DNA of 64,000 nucleotides from an uncultured Tateyamaria sp. (lineage in GTDB: Bacteria; Pseudomonadota; Alphaproteobacteria; Rhodobacterales; Rhodobacteraceae), in contig NZ_CANMEU010000002.1 of NCBI RefSeq assembly GCF_947497045.1, positions 496,001 to 560,000 of the forward strand. Direction: 5' to 3'. Positions within the stretch are counted from its first letter, which is position 1. Every line of letters starts with the position of its first letter. The position numbers were made by a program, and so were the translations under genes. Below, in pieces: positions 9,580 to 21,471 of the stretch. The notes beneath the pieces were generated by a model, which worked only from the letters and a program-made list of their open reading frames with translations, did not search any database and was not told the origin of the DNA.

Positions 9580-11687
9580 CAGTTGGCGCCCCCGCTCAGC
9601 GTCATCCACGTGATCAGGATCGCGATCCCGATCACCATCGCAAACGCGTATGTAAAGATGTAGCCCGACTGCGCCCGCCCGGCGAGTCGCGTGATAAAGG
9701 GCACGATGCCCATTGAGACACCGTTGATGGTGCCGTCAATCACATCCCCATCGCCCTTTTTCCACAGCTGCTTGCCGATCCAGAGTGCGGGCTGGATGAA
9801 GATGTAATTATAAAGCTCGTCAAAGTACCACTTGTTCTTGAGGAACAGGTAGAGCGGGCGCTGGTTCTCGGCGAGCCGTCCGGGCAGCGAAGGGTTCTTG
9901 ATGTAGAACCAATAGGCCGTCAGGAACCCAAGCAGCATCGCCGCAAAGGGCGAAGTTTTCACCCAATAAGGCACCTTGTGCGCGTCATCCAGAACGGTGT
10001 TGTCAGGCCCGATATAAAGCGCACCCTGCCCCGGCTCCCCGGCAAAGGCATAGTGGTGTTCATCCTTTTTGCCCTTGTCGTCACCGTGGCTGTCGTCAGC
10101 ATGGTCGTCCTTGGCCGCGCCATGGTCCCCGGCCTCGGCATATGGGATGCCGTAGAACGTCGCGACCTTGTCCGTGTGTCCAAAGAACGAGCCATACCAG
10201 ACCATCCCCGCAAAGACCGCGCCGAGGCTCAGCACCCCAAGGGGGATCAGCATGACGGCAGGGCTTTCATGGGCGTGGTCATGCGTGTGCTTGTCGCCGC
10301 GCGCTTCGCCGTAGAAGGTCAGGAACATCAACCGCCAGCTATAGAAACTGGTGAACAGCGCCGCGATGACCAGCGCCCAGAAACTGAAGCCGGTGCCGGC
10401 GGCAAAGGCGCTTTCGACGATTGCGTCCTTGGACTGGAAGCCTGCGAACCCGATCGGGATTTCACCAAGCGTGAAGATCCAGACCGGAATACCCACCCCG
10501 GTGATGGCCAGCGTACCGATCATCATGGCCGCAAAGGTATAAGGGATCTTTTTGCGCAAGGCCCCGTAATTGGTCATGTCCTGTTCGTGGTGCATCGCAT
10601 GGATCACCGACCCGGCCCCAAGGAACAGCATCGCCTTGAAGAAGGCGTGCGTCAGCAGGTGGAACATCGCCGCCGAATACATGCCCACGCCCGCAGCTAC
10701 GAACATGTAGCCAAGCTGCGAACAGGTGGAATAGGCGATCACGCGCTTGATGTCGGTCTGCACAAGGCCGACAGAGGCCGCGAACAGCGCCGTCGCCGCG
10801 CCAAGGAAGGTGACGAAGGCCATCGTTTCGGGCGCAAACTCCATCAATGGCGACATGCGACAGACAAGGAAAACGCCCGCCGTCACCATGGTCGCGGCGT
10901 GGATCAGGGCGGACACTGGCGTCGGCCCCTCCATCGCGTCCGGCAACCACGTGTGCAGGAACAGTTGTGCCGATTTTCCCATGGCCCCGACAAACAGCAG
11001 GAAGGCGATCAGGTTGGCCGCGTTCCACTCGGTCCACAGGAAGGTCAGTTGCGTGTCCGCCAGCGTGGCCACATTGGCAAAGATATCGTCGAACTTGATC
11101 GAATCGGTGAGGAAAAACAGCCCGAAGATGCCAAGCGCAAAGCCGAAATCACCAACCCGGTTGACCACGAATGCCTTGATCGCCGCCGCATTGGCGCTTG
11201 GCTTGCGGTAATAGAATCCGATCAGCAGGTAGGAAGCGACGCCGACCCCCTCCCAACCAAAGAACATCTGCACAAGGTTGTCGGCTGTCACCAGCATCAA
11301 CATCGCAAAGGTAAAGAACGACAGGTAGGCAAAGAAGCGGGGCTTGTACGTCTCGCCTTCGCGCCATTGTGGGTCGTTATCCATGTATCCAAAGGAATAA
11401 AGGTGCACGAGGCTGGACACGGTCGTGATCACGATCAGCATGATGGCCGTCAGCCGATCAAGGCGGATGGCCCAATCGGTGCTGAGGCTGCCGCTTTCGA
11501 TCCAGCGCAGGATCTGGATGCTTTCGGTGGTGCCGTCAAAGGTCAGGAAGACGATCCACGACAGGGCCGCGGACAGGAACAACAGGCCTGTTGCGATCCA
11601 GCAGGCCGCCGTTTCTCCAAACGCGCGCCAGCCAAAGCCGCACAGCAGCGCGCCGACCAGAGGGGCAAAGAGGATGATGGTTTCCAT
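9579..11687 (-). CDS. nuoL: NADH-quinone oxidoreductase subunit L
   Basis: Start [47 protein letters not shown]. Confidence 0.96.
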   Translation of the reverse strand: METIILFAPLVGALLCGFGWRAFGETAACWIATGLLFLSAALSWIVFLTFDGTTESIQILRWIESGSLSTDWAIRLDRLTAIMLIVITTVSSLVHLYSFGYMDNDPQWREGETYKPRFFAYLSFFTFAMLMLVTADNLVQMFFGWEGVGVASYLLIGFYYRKPSANAAAIKAFVVNRVGDFGFALGIFGLFFLTDSIKFDDIFANVATLADTQLTFLWTEWNAANLIAFLLFVGAMGKSAQLFLHTWLPDAMEGPTPVSALIHAATMVTAGVFLVCRMSPLMEFAPETMAFVTFLGAATALFAASVGLVQTDIKRVIAYSTCSQLGYMFVAAGVGMYSAAMFHLLTHAFFKAMLFLGAGSVIHAMHHEQDMTNYGALRKKIPYTFAAMMIGTLAITGVGIPVWIFTLGEIPIGFAGFQSKDAIVESAFAAGTGFSFWALVIAALFTSFYSWRLMFLTFYGEARGDKHTHDHAHESPAVMLIPLGVLSLGAVFAGMVWYGSFFGHTDKVATFYGIPYAEAGDHGAAKDDHADDSHGDDKGKKDEHHYAFAGEPGQGALYIGPDNTVLDDAHKVPYWVKTSPFAAMLLGFLTAYWFYIKNPSLPGRLAENQRPLYLFLKNKWYFDELYNYIFIQPALWIGKQLWKKGDGDVIDGTINGVSMGIVPFITRLAGRAQSGYIFTYAFAMVIGIAILITWMTLSGGAN

Positions 11688-11694
11688 GATCGGC

Positions 11695-11826
11695 TTATCC
11701 CTTGGTCTTGGTCTGCACGCGCGCACGGGCGGGCGCAGGGGCGATGTCTTGCATCGCAAAGTAATAGACACCGGCCACACCGATTGCGACCGGCAGCATC
11801 CAGATATAGTCCAGCAGCAGGTTCAT
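11695..11826 (-). CDS. Candidate 43-aa membrane protein between nuoK and nuoL (below ORF-track cutoff)
   Basis: Hand translation [43 protein letters not shown]-stop; one TM helix; fills the nuoK-nuoL gap. Confidence 0.55.
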   Translation of the reverse strand: MNLLLDYIWMLPVAIGVAGVYYFAMQDIAPAPARARVQTKTKG

Positions 11827-11830
11827 CGGC

Positions 11831-12136
11831 TTACCCCTTCATCACGTTGACGTCTTCGACAGCGATGGTGCCCCGATTGCGGAAGAAGCACACAAGGATC
11901 GCAAGGCCGATGGCCGCCTCGGCGGCGGCGACCGTCAGGACGAACAGGGTGAACACCTGCCCCACCAGATCGCCAAGGAAGGACGAGAATGCCACCAGAT
12001 TGATGTTCACCGCCAGCAGCATCAATTCGATGCTCATCAACAGGATGATCACGTTCTTGCGGTTCAGAAACAGCCCGAAGATGCCGATGACGAACAGCGT
12101 CGCTGCGACTGTGAGGTAATGTTCTAGTCCGATCAT
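11831..12136 (-). CDS. nuoK: NADH-quinone oxidoreductase subunit K
   Basis: [46 protein letters not shown]. Confidence 0.96.
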   Translation of the reverse strand: MIGLEHYLTVAATLFVIGIFGLFLNRKNVIILLMSIELMLLAVNINLVAFSSFLGDLVGQVFTLFVLTVAAAEAAIGLAILVCFFRNRGTIAVEDVNVMKG

Positions 12137-12164
12137 CGGTCTTTCCTAATCTGGCCAGCAGGAC

Positions 12165-12641
12165 TTACCCGGCAAGCTTGAACTCTGTTTTTTCCCCGCG
12201 CGCCTCTGGATAAAGCGCGGCACAGGCGCAAGGCTCTGCGCGCAGGGTGGCAATGGTGATATCGCGGGCAATCCCATCAAGGTCCTGCGCGATACGGGGA
12301 AAGGTCGCAAAGGCGCGCGCGCCCTGCTCATGCTGCGCAATCACGGCCAGCGCCCTTTCGGTGCGGTTGAATGGCAGGCGCGTGCCCATATTCTCTTCCT
12401 GGCTGCGAAAGCTCAGCGCTGTGCCGGGCGTGCAGTCCACGAGGGTAAACGACGTCGCAGTCCCCTCCTGGCTCCACCAGTCGCGCCACATCACACGGCC
12501 TTGGCCAAGATCGACATGATCCGCCTCACCCCCATGCGAGATGTGGGTGGTCCGGTCGCACTGGGCCAGCGTCAGCGCCGCCGCTTGCGCGCCGACCAGC
12601 GCCAGGACACCCGAGAGGATATATGCGACCCGCGCCGTCAT
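12165..12641 (-). CDS. Secreted protein of unknown function within nuo operon
   Basis: 158-aa ORF with signal-like N-terminus, between nuoJ and nuoK. Confidence 0.65.
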   Translation of the reverse strand: MTARVAYILSGVLALVGAQAAALTLAQCDRTTHISHGGEADHVDLGQGRVMWRDWWSQEGTATSFTLVDCTPGTALSFRSQEENMGTRLPFNRTERALAVIAQHEQGARAFATFPRIAQDLDGIARDITIATLRAEPCACAALYPEARGEKTEFKLAG

Positions 12642-12644
12642 GCC

Positions 12645-13247
12645 TTACAGTCCCTGCCCCGGTTTGACGTCTTTCAGCTCCATCGCAACAGCAGGGTCGC
12701 GCATCATCTGGGCGACCACATCCTGCCGTTTCACATCCGAACGGTGGCGTAGCGTCAGCACAATCGCCCCGATCATCGCAACCAGCAGGATCAGGCCAGC
12801 AAGCTGGAACAACAGGAAGTACTGATCATAAAGGATCATGCCCAGGGCTTCGGTGTTGTGGCGATCCACGGGCGTCAACTGGGCACGCAAGCCCTCGGCG
12901 GCCGCATTGCTTTCCCACGCGCCAAAGGCCATCACGAACTGCATCAGGATCACGACCGCAATCAGCAGGGCCAGTGGCATATAGCGCGCCATCTCGGCCT
13001 TCAGTTCGGCGAAATCCACATCCAGCATCATCACCACGAACAGGAACAACACGGCGACCGCGCCCACATAAACGATGATAAGCAACATCGCGACGAACTC
13101 GGCCCCAAGCAGGACGAACAGGCCCGCCGCCGAGAGGAACGAGAGGATCAACCACAAGACGGAGTGGACCGGGTTGCGGCTGATGACGGTGAACAGCCCC
13201 CCGGTGATCACGCTGATCGCGAAAAGGTAAAAGGCAAATACACTCAT
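12645..13247 (-). CDS. nuoJ: NADH-quinone oxidoreductase subunit J
   Basis: [52 protein letters not shown]. Confidence 0.96.
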   Translation of the reverse strand: MSVFAFYLFAISVITGGLFTVISRNPVHSVLWLILSFLSAAGLFVLLGAEFVAMLLIIVYVGAVAVLFLFVVMMLDVDFAELKAEMARYMPLALLIAVVILMQFVMAFGAWESNAAAEGLRAQLTPVDRHNTEALGMILYDQYFLLFQLAGLILLVAMIGAIVLTLRHRSDVKRQDVVAQMMRDPAVAMELKDVKPGQGL

Positions 13248-13645
13248 GTCTTGTCCTTATCTTCGGCCATGACTTCTTGGGCGAGCCCGGTGGCACGGGT
13301 CACCGCGGGCACACCGGCAAACATCGCCATCATGCCCAGGGTCTCGGAAATCTGCTGGTCTGTGGCACCGGCTGCGCGCGCGTGGCGCACCGTCTGGCGC
13401 ACCGCCGTATCAGCTTGCGCGCCCTGCATGGTGAGGCCCGCAAGGGTCAACAGCAGCCTGGTTCTGGCATCCAGCCCGTCCTCGTTCAGCGCATTGCCGA
13501 ACCACTGCTCCATCACCTCTTTGGGCATGGTCGGCCACATCGCCTCAAGCGCCTTGGGGTCGAACGCCTGCATTTGCGGAAACGACTTGGTCATTTCCTG
13601 CACCTGCTCAAGCATCGCAGCAAAGGGGTTGATCGGCTCGCTCAT
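13244..13645 (-). CDS. Carboxymuconolactone decarboxylase (AhpD-like) family protein
   Basis: [57 protein letters not shown] pattern; lacks the CxxC of AhpD. Confidence 0.75.
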   Translation of the reverse strand: MSEPINPFAAMLEQVQEMTKSFPQMQAFDPKALEAMWPTMPKEVMEQWFGNALNEDGLDARTRLLLTLAGLTMQGAQADTAVRQTVRHARAAGATDQQISETLGMMAMFAGVPAVTRATGLAQEVMAEDKDKT

Positions 13646-14136
13646 CGGTAGGGGGCATCCAGTTCGAGGTTGCGCGCGATTTCGGCTTCCCACCGCTCGC
13701 CATTGGCCAGCAGCTTGTCCTTGTCGTAATACAGCTCTTCGCGGGTTTCGGTGCTGAACTCGAAATTCGGCCCCTCGACGATGGCATCGACCGGGCACGC
13801 CTCTTGGCAAAAGCCGCAATAGATGCACTTGGTCATGTCGATATCATAGCGGGTGGTGCGGCGGCTGCCGTCTTCGCGCGGTTCAGCGTCGATGGTGATG
13901 GCCTGAGCGGGGCAGACTGCCTCGCACAGCTTGCAGGCAATGCAGCGTTCTTCGCCATTGGGATAGCGGCGCAGCGCGTGCTCGCCCCGGAAACGCGGGC
14001 TCAGCGGCCCCTTTTCGTGCGGGTAGTTCAGCGTCGCCTTGGGCGCGAAAAAGTATTTCAGGCCCAGCTTCATGCCCACCCAGAAATCCTGAAGCAGAAA
14101 GTATTTCGCCGCGCGGCCATAATCGATCTGAGTCAT
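13642..14136 (-). CDS. nuoI: NADH-quinone oxidoreductase subunit I (2x 4Fe-4S)
   Basis: [16 protein letters not shown] and [16 protein letters not shown] motifs. Confidence 0.96.
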   Translation of the reverse strand: MTQIDYGRAAKYFLLQDFWVGMKLGLKYFFAPKATLNYPHEKGPLSPRFRGEHALRRYPNGEERCIACKLCEAVCPAQAITIDAEPREDGSRRTTRYDIDMTKCIYCGFCQEACPVDAIVEGPNFEFSTETREELYYDKDKLLANGERWEAEIARNLELDAPYR

Positions 14137-14137
14137 G

Positions 14138-14326
14138 TCAGTCGTCCTGTCCATCTCGTTTCAAGCCCGCCCACGCCTTGAAGGCGGCGATCACGTCATC
14201 GTTGTCTATGTCCACTCTGGACCCGTCTGCATCCTGCGTACACATCTCGCATTCGGCCACAATAAAGGCCGTCAGATCTGCCAGATCATGTTCTGAACTT
14301 CCCGAGATCGCATCTGCAAGACCCAT
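14138..14326 (-). CDS. Small acidic protein between nuoH and nuoI, unknown function
   Basis: 62 aa from [32 protein letters not shown]; tightly packed. Confidence 0.55.
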   Translation of the reverse strand: MGLADAISGSSEHDLADLTAFIVAECEMCTQDADGSRVDIDNDDVIAAFKAWAGLKRDGQDD

Positions 14327-14328
14327 CT

Positions 14329-15366
14329 TTACGCTCCTGTCGCCCAACGGGCATAGATGCCCCAGAACCAGTCAAACTTGGCCGCAAAGGCCACGAACAC
14401 GACCCAGACAAGGCTGAAGGGCAAAAACACCTTCCACCCAAGGCGCATCAGCTGGTCATAGCGGTAGCGCGGCGTGATCGCCTTGATCATCGCAAACAGG
14501 AAGAAGAAGAACGCCATCTTGCCCACCATCCACAACACGCCATCCGGCAGGCCGGGAATGGGCGACAGCCAGCCGCCAAAGAACAGCAGCGACATCAGCG
14601 CACACATCAGGAAGATCGCGATATATTCCCCGGCCATGAACAGCAGGAACGGGGTCGATGAGTATTCGACCTGATAGCCCGCCACCAGTTCGGACTCGGC
14701 CTCGGGCAAGTCAAAAGGTGGGCGGTTCGTTTCGGCCAACGCACTGATGAAGAACAGGAAAACCATGGGAAGATGCGGCAGCCAGTACCAGCCAAAGAAC
14801 CCATATCCAGTGTCCTGCGCGTTCACGATAGCCCCGAAGTTCAGCGAGCCGGTGGACAGGATCACCCCGATGATGATCAACCCGATGGACACTTCATAGG
14901 AAATCATCTGCGCCGCAGAGCGCAGCGAACCAAGGAAGGGATATTTCGAGTTCGACGCCCATCCACCCATGATCACGCCATAGACTTCAAGCGAGGAAAT
15001 CGCGAACACATAAAGGATTGCGACGTTGATATCGCTCAGCACCCAACCATCGTTGAACGGGATCACGGCCCAGGCCACCATCGCGAGCACAAAGCTGGTC
15101 ATAGGTGCGAGCATGAACACGGTCTTGTCCGCGCCCGCAGGCACCACAACCTCTTTGACAATGTATTTTACGGCATCCGCCACAGTTTGCAGCAGGCCAA
15201 AGGTGCCCACCACGTTTGGCCCGCGCCGCATCTGGACCGCAGCCCAGATTTTGCGGTCACCATAGACCAGAAACAGCAGCGAAACCATGACGAACGCTAC
15301 AACCGCAAGCACTTGGGCAAGGATCAGGACGGCGATGCCGCCAGGAGTGGTAAAGAAGTCAGCCAT
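14329..15366 (-). CDS. nuoH: NADH-quinone oxidoreductase subunit H
   Basis: [48 protein letters not shown]. Confidence 0.97.
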   Translation of the reverse strand: MADFFTTPGGIAVLILAQVLAVVAFVMVSLLFLVYGDRKIWAAVQMRRGPNVVGTFGLLQTVADAVKYIVKEVVVPAGADKTVFMLAPMTSFVLAMVAWAVIPFNDGWVLSDINVAILYVFAISSLEVYGVIMGGWASNSKYPFLGSLRSAAQMISYEVSIGLIIIGVILSTGSLNFGAIVNAQDTGYGFFGWYWLPHLPMVFLFFISALAETNRPPFDLPEAESELVAGYQVEYSSTPFLLFMAGEYIAIFLMCALMSLLFFGGWLSPIPGLPDGVLWMVGKMAFFFFLFAMIKAITPRYRYDQLMRLGWKVFLPFSLVWVVFVAFAAKFDWFWGIYARWATGA

Positions 15367-15372
15367 GTATCC

Positions 15373-15753
15373 TCACACCGTCGGTATTCCCTTCTCCGCG
15401 CAGGATGCGGCCACGACTTCGGCGTCGATGGTCTTGATCCCACGTGGCAGGGCTGGCGAGATGGTGTAAACAGCATCCGCCGCCCACACGCCAGCCTCTT
15501 CATTCACATTTGTGCGCAAATGACGCGCAAAGCCCCAGCCCCGGATCAGCGTATATCCCGCGGCAGCGCATTCTGCATAGTTGGCCACGTCCTGCGCGCT
15601 CAGCGCGTTGGTCATGGAGACGTTGAACTGCACCAGATCATCTGCGAGCAATTGCGTTTCGACCCCGCGATAGTCAGGGATGAACTGCTCGGCTGTGGGC
15701 ACCGTTTCACAGGCGGCAAGCGGCATCATGGATATGATCCACGCAGCCTTCAT
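15373..15753 (-). CDS. Putative small lipoprotein between nuoG and nuoH
   Basis: 126 aa, [24 protein letters not shown] with lipobox-like LAAC; start overlaps the nuoG stop. Confidence 0.65.
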   Translation of the reverse strand: MKAAWIISMMPLAACETVPTAEQFIPDYRGVETQLLADDLVQFNVSMTNALSAQDVANYAECAAAGYTLIRGWGFARHLRTNVNEEAGVWAADAVYTISPALPRGIKTIDAEVVAASCAEKGIPTV

Positions 15754-17768
15754 TCGGCGGCCATCGCTTTGGTCCGGCGCGCCTTGGCGTTCGCGCTGAG
15801 TTCGGCCATCAACTGGCTGGCCCGTGCGATGGGGTTGGTCAGGTAGAAGTCGGTGATGTGTGACGCGAAAGTGCCCGATCCAAGCGTGCCTTGCGTCAGG
15901 GCCTCGTCTTCGTTCTCGGTGATCACATCGATGTCACCCAGATGCGGATGCGCTTGGACGATTTGATGGCGCAGCGCACCAAGGCTGTCGAAGGGCAGTA
16001 TCGCGTCCATCTCTCCCGAAAGCGCGCGCAGGATCGCCCAATTTTCCTTGGCCTCACCCGGTGCAAAGCTCGCACGCGCCGCAAGCTGTGGCCGTCCTTC
16101 GGTGTTGACAAACAACCCGCCCTCTTCGGTATAGGCGGCACCGGGCAGGATCACATCGGCGCGGTGCGCACCGCGGTCCCCGTGACTGCCCTGGTAGATC
16201 ACAAAAGCGCCGTCGCCGATTTCGATCTCGTCCGTACCGAGGTTGTAGATCACATCGGCCCCATCAATCGCGGCCATGCCGTTGTCATTGGTGGCCCCGA
16301 CATCCATTGCCCCGACACGGGACGCAGCCGTGTGCAACACCATCAGCTTGGCACCCGCAGCCGCGGCCGTAGCCTGCGCCATGGCCAGAACCGCCGCGCC
16401 GTCTTCGCCTTGGAGGGCCCCTTGGCCGACAATCATCACACCGCGCTTGCCCAGCTTGTCGGAGTGATCCATTTTCGACAGATTTTCGAGCGCCGCGCGA
16501 TCAGTGCCAATGTTGGTGACGTCATAGGTCAGATCAACTGCTTCGCCGATCATCGCGACCTTGGCCCCTTTGGTCCAAGCCTTGCGGATGCGCGCATTGA
16601 GTACGGGTGCTTCAATGCGGGGGTTGGTGCCAATCAGCAGGATCATCTCCGCATCGTCAATTTCTTCGATGGTGGCTGTGCCCACATAGGCGGCGCGGTT
16701 GCCGCTTGGCAGCTTGGCTCCGTCGGTGCGGCATTCGACGATACCGCCCTGCCCTTCGATCAGTGCCTTGAGCGCATAGGCCGCCTCGACCGGGGCCAGA
16801 TCGCCGACGAGGCCGGCCAGACGAGATGCGCCCTTGATCGCGGCAGCCGCCTTGCCAAGTGCTTCGGGCCATGTGGCGGCGCGCAGCTTGCCGTTTTCGC
16901 GAATATAGGGCTTGTCCAGCCGCTGGCGGCGCAAACCGTCCCAGACGAACCGGGTCTTGTCCGAAATCCATTCCTCGTTCACGCCGTCATGGTTGAGCGG
17001 CAAAAAACGCATCACTTCACGGCCCTTGGTATCAACGCGGATCGAGGCCCCCATGCCGTCCATCACATCGATGCTTTCGGTCTTGGTCAGTTCCCACGGG
17101 CGGGCGGTGAAGGCATAAGGCTTGGACACCAGCGCACCAACGGGGCACAGATCAATGATGTTGCCTTGCAGGTTCGATTCCAGCGTCTCGCCCAGATAGG
17201 ACGTGATCTCGGCATCCTCACCGCGCCCCGTCTGGCCCATTTGGGTGATGCCGGCGACCTCGGTCGTGAAACGCACGCAGCGGGTGCAGGAAATGCAGCG
17301 GGTCATGTGGGTCTCGACCAACGGGCCAAGGTCCAGATCATCCAACGCGCGCTTGGGTTCACGGAAGCGGGAAAAATCGACGCCATAGGCCATCGCCTGA
17401 TCCTGCAAATCACACTCGCCACCCTGATCGCAGATCGGGCAATCCAGCGGGTGGTTGATGAGCAGAAATTCCATGACGCCCTCGCGGGCCTTCTTGACCA
17501 TGGGCGAATTGGTCTTGACGACGGGGGGCTGGCCTTCGGGGCCGGGGCGCAGATCCTTGACCTGCATCGCACAGGAGGCGGCGGGCTTGGGCGGGCCGCC
17601 CACGACCTCGACAAGACACATCCGGCAGTTGCCCGCGATGGACAGACGCTCGTGATAGCAGAAACGGGGGATTTCGATGCCCGCCTCTTCGCAGGCCTGG
17701 ATCAGGGTCATGGCCCCGTCCACTTCGACCTCGTTGCCGTCAATGATGATCTTGCGGAGGTTGCTCAT
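15750..17768 (-). CDS. nuoG: NADH-quinone oxidoreductase subunit G
   Basis: N-terminal 2Fe-2S ([19 protein letters not shown]) and 4Fe-4S ([10 protein letters not shown]) motifs, molybdopterin-type domain. Confidence 0.96.
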   Translation of the reverse strand: MSNLRKIIIDGNEVEVDGAMTLIQACEEAGIEIPRFCYHERLSIAGNCRMCLVEVVGGPPKPAASCAMQVKDLRPGPEGQPPVVKTNSPMVKKAREGVMEFLLINHPLDCPICDQGGECDLQDQAMAYGVDFSRFREPKRALDDLDLGPLVETHMTRCISCTRCVRFTTEVAGITQMGQTGRGEDAEITSYLGETLESNLQGNIIDLCPVGALVSKPYAFTARPWELTKTESIDVMDGMGASIRVDTKGREVMRFLPLNHDGVNEEWISDKTRFVWDGLRRQRLDKPYIRENGKLRAATWPEALGKAAAAIKGASRLAGLVGDLAPVEAAYALKALIEGQGGIVECRTDGAKLPSGNRAAYVGTATIEEIDDAEMILLIGTNPRIEAPVLNARIRKAWTKGAKVAMIGEAVDLTYDVTNIGTDRAALENLSKMDHSDKLGKRGVMIVGQGALQGEDGAAVLAMAQATAAAAGAKLMVLHTAASRVGAMDVGATNDNGMAAIDGADVIYNLGTDEIEIGDGAFVIYQGSHGDRGAHRADVILPGAAYTEEGGLFVNTEGRPQLAARASFAPGEAKENWAILRALSGEMDAILPFDSLGALRHQIVQAHPHLGDIDVITENEDEALTQGTLGSGTFASHITDFYLTNPIARASQLMAELSANAKARRTKAMAAE

Positions 17769-17771
17769 ACG

Positions 17772-18173
17772 TCAGTTCATCCTCAGTAGGGCGCCAATCT
17801 GGCCGCCTTTTTTGATTTCGTCACGCCCTGCGGCGCAATAGCTGGCCGGATCGCCCGCCGTCACGCCCTGCTGCGTGAGATAGGTTTTGCCCTCGCGTTT
17901 GAGGCGGGCCTTTTCGGTGTCAGACTTGCGGTAGGCGTCGATTTCTTCATCCGAATAACCCAGATCACGGGCCGTCGATTTCAAACCCGTCACGATGCGG
18001 TACGCCTGAAAGACCCGCGCCGAAATGTCGGGGCAATTCTTGCGGATCTCGTCCGCGATGCCGACAGCCAGAATCGTGTCATCGATTTCGGGAACATCCC
18101 GCAAAAGCGGTTTCGCCGAAACGGTTCCGGCAGTCAGGCTAAGGATCAAGGCTATGGTCATTGCGCGCATCAT
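17772..18173 (-). CDS. Secreted protein, DUF5333-like
   Basis: MMRAMTIALILSLTAGTVSAKPLLRDVPEIDDTILAVGIADEIRKNC; family from memory. Confidence 0.65.
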   Translation of the reverse strand: MMRAMTIALILSLTAGTVSAKPLLRDVPEIDDTILAVGIADEIRKNCPDISARVFQAYRIVTGLKSTARDLGYSDEEIDAYRKSDTEKARLKREGKTYLTQQGVTAGDPASYCAAGRDEIKKGGQIGALLRMN

Positions 18174-18292
18174 ATCTCTCCACTTGTCGCGTCGGTGTAA
18201 CGCAAGGTGGGAAAACACCTTTGTGCTATGCAATATCATGGGTTTGCACAACCCGTTAGCGCGCAATTTGTCGCCATCTGCTCGGGTTGTGG

Positions 18293-18664
18293 TCACTCTG
18301 GCGCGCAGGTGCCGCGCAACAGCAGCTTGTCACCGGAAATGCGCAAGGTTCCATCCTCGGCGTCAGGGCCTTCGATCCAGTCAACATTCGATGATCCAAA
18401 GATCCCGATGCAATAGCGGGTCGCCTCATACCGCCCCGCCTCGCGCGCGCCTTCCAGCGACGCCGATACCGGGCTGACCGAGATTTCGAACTGGTTGCGC
18501 TGCTTGTCGACCTTGCTCGCATTCGAGCGGAAGAACTGCCCGTCAAAAGCCACACGGTCGGCCTTGCGCTCTGCGCAGGCTGATAAGGCAAGGGCCGCGA
18601 TCAAAAGGGCACCTGTCATCCGCGCGTTTCGAAGGGGAAATGTGGTCATGCTCGTCGTCATCAT
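18293..18664 (-). CDS. Putative lipoprotein in nuo operon, unknown function
   Basis: MTTFPLRNARMTGALLIAALALSACAERK with lipobox LSAC. Confidence 0.65.
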   Translation of the reverse strand: MMTTSMTTFPLRNARMTGALLIAALALSACAERKADRVAFDGQFFRSNASKVDKQRNQFEISVSPVSASLEGAREAGRYEATRYCIGIFGSSNVDWIEGPDAEDGTLRISGDKLLLRGTCAPE

Positions 18665-18932
18665 ATCTTCTCCGCGCCTCAGCGCTGTTCTTGGGCCGCG
18701 GGCGGGTGCCGTCAGCCGTGGACTGACCTCTATTGCCATGGATTTTCGCGCGATGAAAGCGCTGCGTGGTCACGGCGACAGCAAGAATTTATCTGTTACG
18801 CTGCGACGGAATTGCGAGACCTTCGATCAGACCACTAGGCATTTCGCCCAAAAAACCACCTTTCGTAGTTCGTCACTCACAGCAGCACACGCGTCAGACT
18901 GAGGACCTCTCGTGACTTTTTGCTGCCAAAGA

Positions 18933-19133
18933 CTACGCGTCAGATTTGCGATTTGCCGGCCAGTCGACCAACGCCAACACCAGTAGCAGCACAAACACTC
19001 CACCTGGCAAAATAGAGAACAAATCCCAAAAACCGCTGAAGCCAGCCTTGGTAAAGATTTTCCAGAACATCAGTGGGAATATTATCAAAAACAATAACAA
19101 CAGGATGCCAGGCAAGCCAATATTGTTCAGCAT
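18933..19133 (-). CDS. Small two-TM membrane protein downstream of nuoF
   Basis: 66 aa, MLNNIGLPGILLLLFLIIFPLMFWKIFTKAGFSGFWDLFSILPGGVFVLLLVLALVDWPANRKSDA. Confidence 0.6.
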   Translation of the reverse strand: MLNNIGLPGILLLLFLIIFPLMFWKIFTKAGFSGFWDLFSILPGGVFVLLLVLALVDWPANRKSDA

Positions 19134-19142
19134 GAAAGTCTC

Positions 19143-20420
19143 CTACTCCGCCGCGATCCTCTTGTGGTTGATCCGGTCTTCGATCTCGTCGCGGAAATTC
19201 TTGATCAGCCCTTGAACCGGCCAAGCCGACGCATCGCCAAGCGCACAGATCGTGTGGCCCTCGACCTGTTTGGTCACGTCCAGAAGGATGTCGATTTCCT
19301 CAACCTCCGCCTCGCCTTTGACCAACCGGTCCATCACGCGCATCATCCAGCCTGTGCCTTCGCGGCAGGGCGTGCATTGCCCGCAGGATTCATGTTTGTA
19401 GAATTTGGACAGCCGCCAGATCGCCTTGATGATGTCCGTGCTCTGATCCATCACGATGACCGCAGCGGTTCCAAGGGACGACCCCTTTTCCTTGAGCGCG
19501 TCGAAATCCATGATCGCATCGCGCATGTTTTCACCGCGCACACATGGCACAGACGACCCGCCGGGGATCACCGCCTTGAGGTTGTCCCACCCGCCACGAA
19601 TGCCGCCGCAATGCTTTTCGATCAGTTCCTCAAACGAGATGCTCATCGACTCCTCGACCACGCAGGGATTGTTCACATGGCCCGAAATCGCAAACAGTTT
19701 GGTGCCCGCATTGTTGGGACGGCCAAACGAGGAAAACCAAGACGCGCCCCGACGCAGGATGGTGGGCACGACAGCGATGGATTCGACGTTGTTCACCGTA
19801 GTGGGGCAGCCATAAAGGCCCGCACCCGCGGGAAATGGCGGCTTCATGCGTGGCATGCCCTTCTTGCCCTCAAGCGATTCCAGCAGTGCGGTTTCCTCGC
19901 CGCAGATATAGGCCCCTGCCCCGTGGTGCAGGTAAATCTCGAAATCCCAACCGGACCCGGCGGCGTTTTTGCCAACCAGACCAGCATCATAGGCTTCGTC
20001 GATGGCAGCTTGCAGCGCCTCTTTCTCGCGGATGTATTCGCCGCGGATATAGATGTAGCAAGCATTGGCGTTCATCGCGAAGGAGGCGATCAGGCACCCT
20101 TCGATCAGGGTGTGGGGATCATGGCGCATGATCTCACGGTCCTTGCAGGTGCCGGGTTCGGATTCGTCGGCGTTCACAACCAGATAGCTGGGGCGACCGT
20201 CGCTTTCCTTGGGCATGAACGACCATTTGAGACCCGTGGGAAAGCCCGCGCCGCCGCGCCCGCGCAGGCCCGAATCCTTCATTTCCTGCACAATCCAGTC
20301 GCGCCCTTTTTGGATCAGCTTGTCAGTGCCATCCCAGTGGCCCCGCGCCTGCGCGCCTTTCAGCGTGCGGTCGTGCATTCCGTACAAGTTGGTAAAGATA
20401 CGATCCTGGTCGGCCAGCAT
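19143..20420 (-). CDS. nuoF: NADH-quinone oxidoreductase subunit F
   Basis: Start [44 protein letters not shown]. Confidence 0.97.
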   Translation of the reverse strand: MLADQDRIFTNLYGMHDRTLKGAQARGHWDGTDKLIQKGRDWIVQEMKDSGLRGRGGAGFPTGLKWSFMPKESDGRPSYLVVNADESEPGTCKDREIMRHDPHTLIEGCLIASFAMNANACYIYIRGEYIREKEALQAAIDEAYDAGLVGKNAAGSGWDFEIYLHHGAGAYICGEETALLESLEGKKGMPRMKPPFPAGAGLYGCPTTVNNVESIAVVPTILRRGASWFSSFGRPNNAGTKLFAISGHVNNPCVVEESMSISFEELIEKHCGGIRGGWDNLKAVIPGGSSVPCVRGENMRDAIMDFDALKEKGSSLGTAAVIVMDQSTDIIKAIWRLSKFYKHESCGQCTPCREGTGWMMRVMDRLVKGEAEVEEIDILLDVTKQVEGHTICALGDASAWPVQGLIKNFRDEIEDRINHKRIAAE

Positions 20421-20457
20421 GTCAGATCCTCTCGGTGCGGCCCCGCGCCGGGCCGTT

Positions 20458-20676
20458 TCATGTGTCCCGGCTGTTTTGCCAAATCCTGAGCGCCACCACC
20501 AGTGCCCAAATGAACGCAGCCAGTGCGAAAAGCAGCAAAAGTATCTCGAACCGGGGTGGCAGACCCAAGACACCGACGATCACAGGCGCAAAGATCGACA
20601 GCAAAGCGGCCCCCGCAATGACGAGGGCCGCGATACGGCCCTGACGGGCCTGTTTGGGATCAAGCGGGGCGGACAT
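20458..20676 (-). CDS. Small membrane protein, DUF5337-like
   Basis: 72 aa, [38 protein letters not shown]; family from memory. Confidence 0.6.
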   Translation of the reverse strand: MSAPLDPKQARQGRIAALVIAGAALLSIFAPVIVGVLGLPPRFEILLLLFALAAFIWALVVALRIWQNSRDT

Positions 20677-20679
20677 GCC

Positions 20680-21444
20680 TTAGTAAACGCCGCCCTTTTT
20701 GACTTTCTTCGAAAACTCGGTGGTCCCGCCCGCAGCGAGCGTCTTGGCCTGATCGACCCATGCGTCGCGGCTGACGCGGCCCTTGAACCCTTCGAGGTTT
20801 TGGTCGACCCACGCAATTTCGTCCGTGCCCCAGGTCGCGATCTGGTCAAAATGGTAAAAGCCCATCGAATGCAGCAACGATTCCAGCTTTGGGCCGACCC
20901 CCTTGATCTGCTTGAGGTTATCGGGGCCGCCTGCGCGGGCCGCGCCGAGGGTTTCGGGCTTCTTGCCCTCACCGGCCACGGCGGGGGCGGCTTTTGCCTT
21001 GGTTTTGGCGGCAGCTTTCGGCTTGGCTTCGGCTTTCGGCTTGGCCGCGGCCTTTGGTTTTGCCTTGGCTTTGGGGGCAGCCTTGGCGGTGCCTTTATCC
21101 TCTGAAACTTCGGCCTGAGCCGCGACCGGTTCGGACGCGGTCACAGCCGCCTTGGCCGGTGCCGCAGCTTGGGCCGGTGCAGGGGTCGCAACCGCTTTGG
21201 GTTTTTCGGGGGCCGCATCATCCGCTTTGCCAGCCTGTGCTTCGCCCAATGCGGGCAAGGGGCGACACATTATGAAGTTCAAAAGCAGGCCCGCGATTAC
21301 AAACACGACGCCTGCTGCAAACACCGCCTGCATGAACGTCCATGTCCCGACCACCATCAGCAACACCGCTGCCAGTGCCCCGCCAAGAGCTGCGACCAGC
21401 CAACAGCCGAGTGCGCAACTTACCATACCTTGTTTCTTGTCCAT
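20680..21444 (-). CDS. Membrane-anchored protein with Ala/Lys/Pro-rich linker and C-terminal HhH domain homologous to the NuoE C-terminus
   Basis: N-terminal TM segments, AKAAPKAKAKPKAAAKPKAEAKPKAAAKTKAKAA linker, [27 protein letters not shown] domain. Confidence 0.75.
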   Translation of the reverse strand: MDKKQGMVSCALGCWLVAALGGALAAVLLMVVGTWTFMQAVFAAGVVFVIAGLLLNFIMCRPLPALGEAQAGKADDAAPEKPKAVATPAPAQAAAPAKAAVTASEPVAAQAEVSEDKGTAKAAPKAKAKPKAAAKPKAEAKPKAAAKTKAKAAPAVAGEGKKPETLGAARAGGPDNLKQIKGVGPKLESLLHSMGFYHFDQIATWGTDEIAWVDQNLEGFKGRVSRDAWVDQAKTLAAGGTTEFSKKVKKGGVY

Positions 21445-21471
21445 GACCGTCCCTTCCCCGTCTAGAGGCTC

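Noticed and set aside
9978-12119. 713-aa plus-strand ORF opposite nuoL/nuoK
   Set aside because: Antisense shadow ORF, His/Arg/Gln-rich with no domain; the opposite strand encodes unambiguous NuoL/NuoK.
15891-17789. 632-aa plus-strand ORF opposite nuoG
   Set aside because: Antisense shadow ORF; NuoG iron-sulfur motifs confirm the minus-strand gene.
18889-18944. Direct repeat ACGCGTCAGA (two copies) in the nuoF-side gap as a possible repeat array
   Set aside because: Only two 10-bp copies, one overlapping the end of a small ORF; probably chance.
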